This document shows positions 1 to 7,398 of a stretch of DNA of 12,133 nt, piece by piece (within the stretch, counting starts at the first letter, position 1; the number at the start of each line of letters is the position of its first letter). Where the stretch lies: assembly GCA_002898995.1 (NCBI GenBank), contig BEIM01000057.1, positions 1 to 12,133 on the forward strand. Reading direction: 5' to 3'. This DNA is from a bacterium HR36. GTDB taxonomy: Bacteria; Planctomycetota; Planctomycetia; Gemmatales; HRBIN36. Made by a program: the position numbers and the translations under genes. A model generated the notes under the pieces. It saw only the letters and a list, made by a program, of their open reading frames with translations. It was not told where the DNA came from and made no database searches.

Positions 1-1092
1 ATCAGGATGATTCGGAGTCATTTCGCCGCCTCCCGAGGTGAAATAAATTACGGGTTTCTGCGGGCCCTGCATCAACGTGACTATAGCTGATGCTAACGCA
101 GCCTCTCCCTTAAATGTCGGGGATTCGCGGCGAAACTGGCTTTCCGAACGCAAATCTTCACGGCGGAGGAATTGGTACGCATTCCGCCCCTCGGGATCAT
201 AGACGACCAGGACTCCTGATTGATCGGAACGTACGTGATAGCGCTCGATCAACCTTGTGGTTAATTCCTTGCTAGGCCTGAAATAGGGATAATGGACTTG
301 GAGTTTTTCCCGATTGTAAGTCTGACAGACCTGGAGATAGTCACGCATCTCCTGAAACAGGTCATCCTGGGGATCTAACACCACATAAATGTCCACCCTG
401 TGCTTCAAATCGCGAATGAGCCGCTGCATGCGTTCATGCACAGTGTAAATACCCGAGGTACTCCAGTCAAAAGGCCGGGTGCCATAAGCAAACACCATCG
501 CGTTGAGCACAATCAGGATACCTAATAACAAGAACGCGCTGAGGAACGTGTTATAGCCATAAATAAGTCGGCGGAGGTTAGGATTGTCGCGCTCTTCGCC
601 GACGAGTCCCAGGAAAGCCAGCATCATTCCGAATAATCCACCGACAGTAAAGACGATGGGCCGCCAGGTCGCCCACTCGCGCCAGGCGCTCAATCCTTTG
701 GTGATGCGCTCGAACCAGTTATTCGATACCTGAAGGTTGTATTCCAGGAAAATCGGCATCACGCCGAGAGCGGCGGCCACCATAAATGCCTGAAGCGCCA
801 GCCACCCTAACAGGTTAGCCCGCTCCAGCTGGCTCCGGGTGCGTTCGCTTTCCGATCGTCTATAGGCCAGCCATAAGAATAGCGCCGTAATGCCGGAAAT
901 GAGGGCGCTGGCGACTGCGAACACTAAATAGGGGACATAAGGATAGCGATCCTGTTGTTTTTGCGAGGCCTCATAAATGCGATAGCCGAGCCAGACCGCC
1001 GCGATACCGGCGACCGCCACGGCTGCAAACAGGCCCAGCAGCGATGGTGTCCAAAGTTTCTGGCGTGAAGACCAGGTCGTCCCTTCGGACAT
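1..1092 (-). CDS. GldG-like ABC auxiliary membrane protein, C-terminus cut by window edge
   Basis: The frame is open from an ATG at 1092 to base 1 (364 codons, no stop), so the C-terminal part lies outside the window. About five hydrophobic segments lie near residues 15-37, 53-77, 93-115, 145-165 and 183-203. They are followed by a soluble part beginning FDWSTSGIYTVHERMQRLI and continuing KHRVDIYVVLD. That layout, an N-terminal membrane region and then the 'D.T..GIYT' entry into an extracytoplasmic domain, is typical of GldG / ABC-type uncharacterized transport system proteins (ABC_transp_aux). Known GldG works with GldF and GldA; the substrate is unknown. An AGGAGG at 1103-1108 sits 10 nt before the ATG, and only 19 bp separate it from the permease stop, so it is the third gene of the operon. 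The first ~80 residues, with two extra membrane segments, are less familiar. The family call is fairly safe; the function is not. Confidence 0.8.
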   Translation of the reverse strand, partial: MSEGTTWSSRQKLWTPSLLGLFAAVAVAGIAAVWLGYRIYEASQKQQDRYPYVPYLVFAVASALISGITALFLWLAYRRSESERTRSQLERANLLGWLALQAFMVAAALGVMPIFLEYNLQVSNNWFERITKGLSAWREWATWRPIVFTVGGLFGMMLAFLGLVGEERDNPNLRRLIYGYNTFLSAFLLLGILIVLNAMVFAYGTRPFDWSTSGIYTVHERMQRLIRDLKHRVDIYVVLDPQDDLFQEMRDYLQVCQTYNREKLQVHYPYFRPSKELTTRLIERYHVRSDQSGVLVVYDPEGRNAYQFLRREDLRSESQFRRESPTFKGEAALASAIVTLMQGPQKPVIYFTSGGGEMTPNHPD

Positions 1093-1111
1093 GGTCTATT
1101 TCCCTCCTGCG

Positions 1112-3073
1112 TTACTTCCACTTCCGAGATTCCAGCACGCGTACCGTAAGAAACAGGAAGAAGGCGGCGATACTCAGGTGATAGAGCAGGTGCTGTAGAT
1201 AAAGTTGCCCGTCGAGAAAGCTGCGGTATTGTTCCAGGACAGCGATTTGTTGAACCGCCTGGGCTAGCCATTCGCCGGTTCCGCGACCAGCCCATGTAAA
1301 CTGCCAGTGCATGAGCTGTGGCACGAAAAGAGCCAGGACGCCTGCATAGCTTAGCACCGCGGCAATAACTTGGTTATCGGTGATCGCGGAAAAGAATACC
1401 CCCAGGCCAATGAATGAGGTAACCAGGAAAGCGGTACCCACGTAGAAACTCAACAGGGGGAGATATTCAAAAGGTTGCCCAAGCAGAAAGCGGAAAATCA
1501 AGGGGAAGACAAACCACAATCCCCAGGCGACTAAAAAGAACGCCCAGGCCCCGAGAAACTTGCCCAATACCACGGTAACATCGCTGACCGGCGCGACCAG
1601 CAGGACCTCTAAGGTGCCCGTGCGTTTTTCCTCGCTAAATAGCCGCATCGTCAAGAATGGTGGGATAGCTAGCAAGGCAAATACGGGGAACAAACCGTAG
1701 AAGTAGAACTGAACAACCGGCTCCTGGAACACTACCTCCTGCCGCGTAAGATCTCCGGCAGCAGTGCGCAAGATTGCGATCCAGGTAAGGTACTGAATGC
1801 CTGCAATGATCGCCAGCCCTGCTAGCACTAAGTAAGCGGTCGGAGTATAGAAGTAGGCTAGTAACTCCCTGCGGAAAATAGCCACCAGTTGATTGTTAGA
1901 TACGGTCACCAGACCAGTGGTCAGTTGCAGGATAGCTAATATAAGCACTAGCAGGCCGTTGGTCAGGAAATAGGGGCTTGGCCGCCAGGTATCGCTTATA
2001 TGAAATGCCAGCGGTGCTAATAGACTACGCGCCAGACCGAGTAAGGCAAGCAACACACTGCCGGCTACCAGGCACAGCATCGCGGAATAATAGCTGGAAT
2101 CAGCATCACTGCCCGCTAGGTTTATGTGGGCCAGGAAAAAGACCAGACTTAGTATTCCGGCGATGAACCCCGCTGGGGTAAAAATGCCGGCGTCGGTTGT
2201 GACCATCAGGTCGCGCACGACATAAGCCAGTGACAAGGCGAACGCCCCGTAGCCCACACTGGCCAGGAGATAGGCACCCGTGTTCCGCCAGGCCTCGTGC
2301 CATTCATGCTTAGCCACCGTCAGCACGAACGCCAGCCCTACCAACAACGCGATCAAGCTCGCGCCGGGCATCGGTTTCCAGCCGATTCGGGCAGTCAGCA
2401 GCGCCGCCACAATAATGGTCAGGGCCACCCAGGCCACTGAGCCAAAGGTGATGCGTGTAACCGCGACATCTGTGCCGATCAAGCTATTCCATTGCCTGAG
2501 AAATTGAGCCAGACCTCTCAGCCAGGTTATGGGGATAGGGGCGCTGGCTGTGCTGAGCAAAGGCGAAGCTTCCTCGGCGAGGTTCTCGGCACTGGCTGGT
2601 TCGGAAAAATTCCGGGCGGCTGAAAGCACCCAGGGACAGGTGGCAACGCTCACAGCAATAAAACCCGCGATGACCGAGATGAGAATGGCCAGTGTCGTGC
2701 CCCACCAATGGTAGATGGCCCAGAAGCCTAAGCCGAGACCGCCTGTTCCTACCGCCAGCCAAGCCAGGACGCTATAAGTCCGGCGAATTTCCACGGCGCG
2801 GTCCACAGCGGCGTGGTAATACATCAGCGCTACGCCTGTCAGGCTGCAAAACGTTATCCAGGTATTGTTGAAAAACGGCAACCGGCTTTGGTCGCCACCA
2901 ATGGCTTGGCGGATGGCATTCCACGCCAGCATGACTATGGAAATCGCCAGCAAACACAAGCCGAAGAACCCCACCGAACGCGCCAGCTCGGGTGGTCGCT
3001 CCTCGATCCGCGATGGCCCGTATGCTTCCTCGGCCAAGGACGTCTCTGACTGCTTGGTAGCCAGTTTGCTCAT
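1112..3073 (-). CDS. GldF-like ABC-2 permease with a large N-terminal multi-membrane extension
   Basis: This 653-residue membrane protein has two parts. Residues ~394-653 look like a GldF/ABC-2 permease: FRRELLAYFYTPTAYLVLAG near 400-419, then MRLFSEEKRTGTLEVLLVAP at 476-495 and GKFLGAWAFF, with about six membrane helices. These are the conserved GldF landmarks. Residues ~30-390 hold roughly ten more hydrophobic segments (about 33-52, 70-90, 100-122, 125-150, 210-228, 238-254, 265-288, 296-318, 330-352, 368-390) that I cannot assign. A typical GldF is only about 240-260 residues, so this is a fusion or a lineage-specific enlargement. The start ATG at 3073 has GGGAGG about 8-10 nt upstream. 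The gene lies 30 bp after the ATPase stop and 19 bp before the GldG-like gene, consistent with one transcript. It is presumably the membrane channel half of the transporter; the cargo is unknown. Confidence 0.88.
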   Translation of the reverse strand: MSKLATKQSETSLAEEAYGPSRIEERPPELARSVGFFGLCLLAISIVMLAWNAIRQAIGGDQSRLPFFNNTWITFCSLTGVALMYYHAAVDRAVEIRRTYSVLAWLAVGTGGLGLGFWAIYHWWGTTLAILISVIAGFIAVSVATCPWVLSAARNFSEPASAENLAEEASPLLSTASAPIPITWLRGLAQFLRQWNSLIGTDVAVTRITFGSVAWVALTIIVAALLTARIGWKPMPGASLIALLVGLAFVLTVAKHEWHEAWRNTGAYLLASVGYGAFALSLAYVVRDLMVTTDAGIFTPAGFIAGILSLVFFLAHINLAGSDADSSYYSAMLCLVAGSVLLALLGLARSLLAPLAFHISDTWRPSPYFLTNGLLVLILAILQLTTGLVTVSNNQLVAIFRRELLAYFYTPTAYLVLAGLAIIAGIQYLTWIAILRTAAGDLTRQEVVFQEPVVQFYFYGLFPVFALLAIPPFLTMRLFSEEKRTGTLEVLLVAPVSDVTVVLGKFLGAWAFFLVAWGLWFVFPLIFRFLLGQPFEYLPLLSFYVGTAFLVTSFIGLGVFFSAITDNQVIAAVLSYAGVLALFVPQLMHWQFTWAGRGTGEWLAQAVQQIAVLEQYRSFLDGQLYLQHLLYHLSIAAFFLFLTVRVLESRKWK

Positions 3074-3103
3074 GGCGGCTATCCTCCCTGGTCAAGATAA
3101 GGG

Positions 3104-4057
3104 CTAAGCGGCTTCCGCGCGAGCCCGGCCGGCCGTGACCTGAATGAACAAATCCCGCAGCGACCTGCGCCGCAAATCGAGCCGGCGAATAGGCCAGCCC
3201 TGCCAGAGCAACCGTTCGGAGATCGCCATGCGCAAATCCCGATTGTCAAGCGTTTCAATATGGAAACCGCAAATACCATCTGCGCCGTCCTCGACGGGCA
3301 CGGGGTGCACTGCCCGCACGCCTTCGATGTGCTGCAACAGGTGCCGGGCTTGATCGGCGGGTGCCTTGACTTCCAGCACGATATGGCTGTCGCGCTGCAA
3401 GTGGCTGAGCCGATCCTGCAAGGCGATTCGCCCCTGATTGATAATGATCACCCGCTGGCACACTTCCTCGACTTCGGGAAGAATGTGCGTCGAAAGCAAG
3501 ACCGTGTGATCCTGCCCGAGTTCCCGGATGAGATTGAGCGTTTCTTGCTGCTGAGCGGGATCCAAGCCGGAGGTCGGCTCATCGAGAATGAGAATGGGGG
3601 GATCGTGGACCAGCGCATCCGCCAAGCCAACACGTTGCCGGTAGCCGCGGGACAGTGTGCCCACCAACCGCCGACGCACGGGGGTAATGCGGCAGCGTTC
3701 CAGGACGTATTCCACCCGCTTATGCCGCAACCGCCTGTCCACCTGCTTGAGCCGTGCACGGAAATGCAGGTACTCTTCCACGCGCATTTCGTGATACAGG
3801 GGAACTTGTTCGGGAAGATACCCGAGATGTTGCCGCACTTCGCGAGACTGCTTGACGATATCGAACCCGGCCACCTTCGCCCAACCACTGGTGGCGGAAA
3901 TGTAAGTGGTGAGAATGCGCATGGTCGTGGTCTTGCCCGCTCCGTTCGGCCCTAAGAAACCCACGATCTCGCCCTTGTCCACGCTAAAATTGACGTGGTC
4001 CACCGCCAGCACGTTGCCGAAATATTTGGTCAGCTCGTGGACTTCTATCATAGCCAT
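3104..4057 (-). CDS. ABC transporter ATP-binding protein, GldA-like
   Basis: This is a complete ABC ATPase of 317 residues. Walker A GPNGAGKT is at 36-43, the Q-loop glutamine at 84 (YLPEQVP), signature LSRGYRQR at 135-142, Walker B ILILDE at 155-160, D-loop SGLDP just after, and switch histidine 191 (LSTHIL). The remaining ~100 residues form the accessory C-terminal domain common in GldA/CcmA-type exporters, ending with the usual LRDLFIQVT. It should power the two membrane proteins encoded downstream. I chose ATG 4057 because GGGGAA at 4064-4069 lies 6 nt before it. A longer frame from GTG 4084 (326 residues) lacks a visible ribosome site, and ATG 4051 is also possible. It is first in the cassette and divergent from the kinase gene. 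The ATPase call is secure; the transported substrate is unknown. Confidence 0.93.
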   Translation of the reverse strand: MAMIEVHELTKYFGNVLAVDHVNFSVDKGEIVGFLGPNGAGKTTTMRILTTYISATSGWAKVAGFDIVKQSREVRQHLGYLPEQVPLYHEMRVEEYLHFRARLKQVDRRLRHKRVEYVLERCRITPVRRRLVGTLSRGYRQRVGLADALVHDPPILILDEPTSGLDPAQQQETLNLIRELGQDHTVLLSTHILPEVEEVCQRVIIINQGRIALQDRLSHLQRDSHIVLEVKAPADQARHLLQHIEGVRAVHPVPVEDGADGICGFHIETLDNRDLRMAISERLLWQGWPIRRLDLRRRSLRDLFIQVTAGRARAEAA

Positions 4058-4063
4058 AGAAGC

Positions 4064-4069
4064 TTCCCC
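4064..4069 (-). promoter_or_regulatory. Shine-Dalgarno site deciding the ATPase start
   Basis: On the minus strand GGGGAA stands 6 nt before ATG 4057. No comparable purine run precedes the alternative GTG at 4084. This supports the shorter 317-residue ATPase. Confidence 0.55.
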
Positions 4070-4213
4070 GTTTTCCGCCTTCACAAGCTTGGCAGATGCG
4101 TCACTTTATTATCTACGCCGCGCTGACGAAAGAGTGTTGACTTGGCGAAGATTTACATTAGAGCAAGCCCGCAACAAAGCAAGAGGCAACTGGTAGGACT
4201 TGAACAGTTAGGC

Positions 4214-4219
4214 TATAAT
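4214..4219 (+). promoter_or_regulatory. Candidate -10 box (TATAAT) for the kinase gene
   Basis: A perfect TATAAT lies 91 nt before the kinase ATG, in the divergent gap 4058-4310. No good -35 hexamer is found at 16-18 bp spacing (TGGTAG at 17), so this is a partial promoter match only. A 13-codon open frame (ATG 4260 to TGA 4301) lies between it and the kinase start. Confidence 0.3.
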
Positions 4220-4310
4220 CAAACTGGGGAGGAGAAGACTCGCTGGCCGGGAGCACTGCATGGCTTTCAGGATGAATAGGCATCAGCATCACCAGAACTG
4301 ACGCGCTGCC

Positions 4311-5762
4311 ATGTCGGACTTTACTCTCAGCGATCTCGCCCAGCGAGTCATGCACTTGCGTTTGGTCAAGCCCGAGCACGTGGAAGCAGTGCTGCAGGAG
4401 TTGCCGGCCAATAGCAACGGCGAGGAGCTTCTGCGAGCGTTGGAACGGCGGGGCTTGCTGACCGGATTGCAAAGCGAAAAACTGCGGCGAGGCGACACTG
4501 CAGGCTACTTCCTAGGCGGCTATGCCCTGAAATACAAAATTGCTGCCGGTACCTTTGGCCGGGTCTTCCGCGCTGAAGACCCTAGCAACGGCCAGGCGGT
4601 CGCCATCAAAGTGTTGCGCCGGCGCTGGACAGAAGATAAAGCTATTGTCGAACTGTTCATCCGCGAAGCCTGTTTGGGCATGTCCCTGAAGCACCCCAAC
4701 ATCGTCCAGACCCTGATGGTGGACCACGACAAAGCCACCGACCAGCATTTTATGGTCATGGAGTTCGTCGAAGGGGGCAATCTTCGGGACTTGCTCAGCA
4801 TCCGCAAACGCTTCAGTGTCCCCGAGACCCTCCGTTTGTTAGAGGATATGGCAGCGGGCTTGGCGTATGCGTTTTCCCGCGGGATTACTCACCGCGACCT
4901 TAAACCCAGTAACGTGCTGCTGTCGGCACAAGGCACCGCGAAGCTCGTGGATTTCGGCTTGGCTCAGGTTTTCCGTTTCGACGAAAGCTTGCTCAGCGAG
5001 GAAGAACGCTTGCAGGTGCAGCGCACCCTCGATTACGCGGGGCTGGAAAAAGCCACGGGTGCTCCGCCCAACGATACCCGTAGCGACATTTTTTTCCTGG
5101 GCTGTATTGCATACGAGATGTTGACGGGGCGTCCCGCGTTGCAGCCGACACGCCAGCGGCATCTGCGCGCCAGCAAGGAACGCTTCCTCAATGTGCCCCA
5201 ACTCCAGCCCGAAGACGTGCAAAACTTTATGCCCTTGGTGCACCTGGTGCGTTCCATGATGGCCTTAAACCCGCAACTGCGCCCACAAACTCCCCAGCAA
5301 TTGCTTGATCAAGTCCGCCATGTCCGCAGTCAGCTGAACAAAGCCAGCCTAGACAATCCCGCCGCGACTTTGTTCACCGCCCCTACCGTAACCCTCTTCG
5401 TCGTGGAGGCACATGAGCATTTGCAGGAAATCCTTCGGGAGAAACTCAAAAAGGTTGGCTATCGGGTACTGCTCTCGGCTATGCCTGAACGTGCGGTGGA
5501 GCGCTTCGCCCAGCAACCGTTTCATGGCGCCATCGTAGATGTTGGCAGTGTAGGGGAGGCAGGAGCCCAGGCGTTGCTAAAAATTGCCGGCAAGGCCCAG
5601 GAGAAAAATGTTCCGCTCACCGCTATCGCCATCCTTTCGGAAAACCAGCACGATCTGGCAGAGCAACTCGCCCAGCAGCCGTCCATCAAAGTATTGCGGC
5701 GACCGTTGAACCTGGGCGACCTCGTCCGAACACTGACACAAGCCCTGCCCCCGAAACAATAA
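4311..5762 (+). CDS. Ser/Thr protein kinase with degenerate receiver-like C-terminal domain
   Basis: This 483-residue cytoplasmic protein has no membrane segment. Residues 1-65 form a small helical module (ERRGLLTGLQSEKLRRGD), a style I associate with planctomycete kinases. The kinase domain runs ~68-340: glycine loop AAGTFGRV (first glycine replaced by Ala), Lys100 in VAIK, helix-C Glu119, catalytic HRDLKPSN at 194-201 (Asp196, Lys198, Asn201), DFG at 214-216. The usual APE is replaced by AGLE (243-246), followed by DTRSDIFFLGC. All catalytic residues are present, so it should be active. Residues ~358-480 resemble a CheY-like receiver: FVVEAHEH for the acidic pocket (second Asp is Ala), Asp410 at the phosphorylation position, Ser443, and RRP where Lys-Pro is expected. 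I see no strong ribosome site before ATG 4311. It is divergent from the ABC cassette; no substrate is apparent. Confidence 0.9.
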   Translation: MSDFTLSDLAQRVMHLRLVKPEHVEAVLQELPANSNGEELLRALERRGLLTGLQSEKLRRGDTAGYFLGGYALKYKIAAGTFGRVFRAEDPSNGQAVAIKVLRRRWTEDKAIVELFIREACLGMSLKHPNIVQTLMVDHDKATDQHFMVMEFVEGGNLRDLLSIRKRFSVPETLRLLEDMAAGLAYAFSRGITHRDLKPSNVLLSAQGTAKLVDFGLAQVFRFDESLLSEEERLQVQRTLDYAGLEKATGAPPNDTRSDIFFLGCIAYEMLTGRPALQPTRQRHLRASKERFLNVPQLQPEDVQNFMPLVHLVRSMMALNPQLRPQTPQQLLDQVRHVRSQLNKASLDNPAATLFTAPTVTLFVVEAHEHLQEILREKLKKVGYRVLLSAMPERAVERFAQQPFHGAIVDVGSVGEAGAQALLKIAGKAQEKNVPLTAIAILSENQHDLAEQLAQQPSIKVLRRPLNLGDLVRTLTQALPPKQ

Positions 5763-5809
5763 GCCGATTCATCGCTATCCTGCGTTAACGGCAGGCCGCT
5801 TACATACTG

Positions 5810-5869
5810 GCTCTGCAAACATAAGCGACATCGTCGGCTGCACGGGATGCTAATTCGCGTTTGCAGAGC
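5810..5869. repeat. Perfect 11-bp inverted repeat with 38-nt loop
   Basis: GCTCTGCAAAC at 5810-5820 is the exact reverse complement of GTTTGCAGAGC at 5859-5869. It starts 48 bp after the kinase stop. No T-run follows on either strand, so it is not a standard intrinsic terminator. The loop holds a smaller CGAC/GTCG hairpin. It could be an mRNA 3'-end stabiliser or a protein site; the function is unknown. Confidence 0.5.
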
Positions 5870-6146
5870 ACCCCGAAACACCGAATCCCATGGATACGCT
5901 GGGCACGCGTCGTGGGGACTGTACGGTAGGAGTAGCGGAGGCCAGCCCGCCTTGGGTTCAAAACGTGAGCGCCGCCGTAGTTTAGTTTAACAAACCTGGC
6001 TGGCAATGCGTGCGATGCCAGTGCAGTTGATCGCGCCCGCGGCAGCAAGACCGAGGGGATCAGCCCCGTTGATACGGGAACGGAGAAGCGATGACCTCCA
6101 CCGGTTCGGGGCTGGTTGTCGCAAGTGTTATTTGTGCATTGGGGAA

Positions 6147-6167
6147 CCGTGCCCACGCTCAAAAACG
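6147..6167. repeat. 21-bp direct repeat, copy 1
   Basis: This copy reads CCGTGCCCACGC, then TCAAAAACG, and is identical over 21 bp to the copy at 6220-6240. The two starts are 73 bp apart. On the minus strand it reads CGTTTTTGAGCG and then TGGGCACGG, so it supplies a T-run directly after the nested stem at 6167-6212. Confidence 0.75.
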
Positions 6168-6212
6168 CAGGGCGAGTGACACCGAAGCTAAGGTGTCGAA
6201 CTGTAGCCCTGC
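6161..6212 (-). terminator. Candidate intrinsic terminator of the Mo-hydroxylase operon
   Basis: Read on the minus strand, GCAGGGC (6206-6212) pairs with GCCCTGC (6167-6173) over 7 bp. Inside it, GACACC (6192-6197) pairs with GGTGTC (6178-6183) over 6 bp around an 8-nt loop. One G and then TTTTT (6161-6165) follow the outer stem. It lies about 120 nt after the FAD-subunit stop, the right side and direction to end that operon. The unequal internal loop (8 and 4 nt) between stems makes it less than ideal. Confidence 0.4.
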
Positions 6213-6219
6213 CCCGGAG

Positions 6220-6240
6220 CCGTGCCCACGCTCAAAAACG
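6220..6240. repeat. 21-bp direct repeat, copy 2
   Basis: This is an exact second copy of the sequence at 6147-6167. The 7 bases CCGGAGC at 6214-6220, ending at its first base, are complementary to GCTCCGG at 6262-6268, so this copy sits in the loop of another possible stem. Two copies are too few to call an array; the unit may be a dispersed repeat of this genome. Confidence 0.75.
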
Positions 6241-6331
6241 TACAGTCAATTAACGGACACCGCTCCGGCTTCTTTCACGCAGGGTTCGGGGAGGGATACC
6301 GAAAATGCGATACGTTCTCGCGAAAAGCGCG

Positions 6332-7351
6332 TTAGAGGAGCCAATCGGGTTGGGCGCCGCTAGCCAGCAACAGAGCGCGTTTGACTGCGACTTTGACCAG
6401 CTGCACTTTGTAGCCGTTTTGGCTAAGTGGTGCAGCACCGGCGGTGGCCGCTTCGCCAGCTTTCGCGGCCAATTCGGGAGTGATGGTCTGGCCCTCCACC
6501 AGTTTCTGGGCTTCGGTAGCGATATGGGGCGTTGGGGCGACGTGGCCCAGGATAATGCGAACATCGGTGGCCTTGCCGCCACTGAGCCGAAAAGCGACAG
6601 CCGCCTGTACCAACGGCCAATCCCAGCTATGCTTGTGCCGCACTTCGTAACTCGCATTGCGCAGGCCTTCCACAGGGATTAGTACACGAACCACGATTTC
6701 ATTGGGGACCAAGACGTGTTCGCGCTGGTCGGGCTTGCTGGGGGCTTGGAAAAATTTGCTGAGCTCGAGAGTGCGTTTGCCAGTCGGGCCGACAGTTTCC
6801 GCGCTGGCGCCCAGAGCAATCAGTGCCGGTGCCAGGGTCGAGGGGTTGACGATCACACAGGGATGGCCTCTGGTGAAAATGGCATGATATCGGTTCTCAC
6901 CATCGGTGGCGTAACATTTGCGCCCGCCCTTGAGCAAACATTGCACGAATTCATCGCGGAAATACCAGCAGCGGTTGCGTTGGCACAGGTTGCCGCCGAG
7001 CGTGCCCATGTTGCGGATTTGCGGGCCGCCGATCGTCGCAGCGGCATCGGTCAGGGCGGGGAAAAGTTTTTTCAGTTCGGCATGCTCCGCGATCTCCGCC
7101 AGTTTGACACCGGCGCCGATGCTGACCTGGGCCTTCGTACCTGGCAGAATCTGCGGCACGTCAATGCGGGTGAAGATAGGGTCGTTGACGAAATTCAGGC
7201 TGACAACCTTATCGGGCTGGGCGACATATTCTTTTTGCAGATCGAGCAAGTCGGTACCGCCGGCGAGCAATTCGGAAGTTCCCCAGCGAGAGTCGAGCAG
7301 GGCGACAGCAGCTTCCAGGGTAGTAGGGCGGTAGTAGGTAAAGTTTTTCAT
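6332..7351 (-). CDS. FAD-binding subunit of molybdenum hydroxylase, PaoB/HcrB-like
   Basis: This is the 339-residue medium subunit of a xanthine-dehydrogenase-family enzyme; it passes electrons between FeS centres and acceptor. FAD-binding motifs are AGGTDLLD (30-37) and IGGPQIRNMGTLGGNL (107-122); a CO-dehydrogenase-flavoprotein-like C-terminal domain follows from about 230. Cys128, Cys138, Cys146 and Cys165 have the spacing of the extra cysteine-bearing insert in PaoB (YagS) and 4-hydroxybenzoyl-CoA reductase beta subunits, which bind a [4Fe-4S] cluster, so I infer such a cluster here. The start ATG 7351 is chosen because AGGAG stands 9 nt upstream and MKNFTYYRP is the canonical family start. 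The frame is open back to ATG 7480, but that extension overlaps the molybdopterin gene and looks non-native. It begins 47 bp after the molybdopterin-subunit stop and is last in the operon. Confidence 0.93.
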   Translation of the reverse strand: MKNFTYYRPTTLEAAVALLDSRWGTSELLAGGTDLLDLQKEYVAQPDKVVSLNFVNDPIFTRIDVPQILPGTKAQVSIGAGVKLAEIAEHAELKKLFPALTDAAATIGGPQIRNMGTLGGNLCQRNRCWYFRDEFVQCLLKGGRKCYATDGENRYHAIFTRGHPCVIVNPSTLAPALIALGASAETVGPTGKRTLELSKFFQAPSKPDQREHVLVPNEIVVRVLIPVEGLRNASYEVRHKHSWDWPLVQAAVAFRLSGGKATDVRIILGHVAPTPHIATEAQKLVEGQTITPELAAKAGEAATAGAAPLSQNGYKVQLVKVAVKRALLLASGAQPDWLL

Positions 7352-7398
7352 GGCGGGAAGCTCCTGGGAGTGGGGCCGTGGGCAGGTCGGCCCGGCAA

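Larger units (their letters stand above)
5763..6331. other. 569-bp convergent intergenic region with repeats and hairpins, no credible gene
   Basis: This gap separates the 3' ends of the kinase and the Mo-hydroxylase operon. Two open frames cross it (TTG 6162 to 5800 on the minus strand, ATG 6091 to 6363 on the plus strand), but both have low-complexity, Arg/Ala/Ser/Thr-rich products without a recognisable motif, and the second runs into the neighbouring gene. What stands out is structure: an 11-bp inverted repeat with a 38-nt loop, a 6-bp hairpin (6000-6005 with 6016-6021), two copies of a 21-bp sequence, and nested stems between the copies. A GGTTCAAAAC at 5955-5964 recalls a tRNA T-loop, but no tRNA can be folded around it. 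Confidence 0.6.

Noticed and set aside
3260..3955. Plus-strand open frame (231 codons) opposite the ABC ATPase
   Set aside because: It is antisense to Walker A, signature and Walker B codons of a certain gene; the product has no motif.
5955..5964. GGTTCAAAAC resembling a tRNA T-loop
   Set aside because: The flanking bases do not form a T-stem, and no acceptor, D or anticodon arm can be drawn upstream.
5800..6162. Minus-strand frame of 120 codons in the intergenic gap
   Set aside because: It uses a TTG start inside the 21-bp repeat, has no ribosome site, and its composition is unlike the neighbouring proteins with no familiar motif.
6147..6240. Possible minimal CRISPR array
   Set aside because: There are only two repeats, the single 52-bp spacer is itself a hairpin, the repeat is not CRISPR-like and no cas gene is present.
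6091..6363. Plus-strand frame of 90 codons in the gap
   Set aside because: It overlaps the 3' end of the FAD-subunit gene, runs through the repeats and hairpins, and encodes an Arg/Ala/Ser-rich product without motif.
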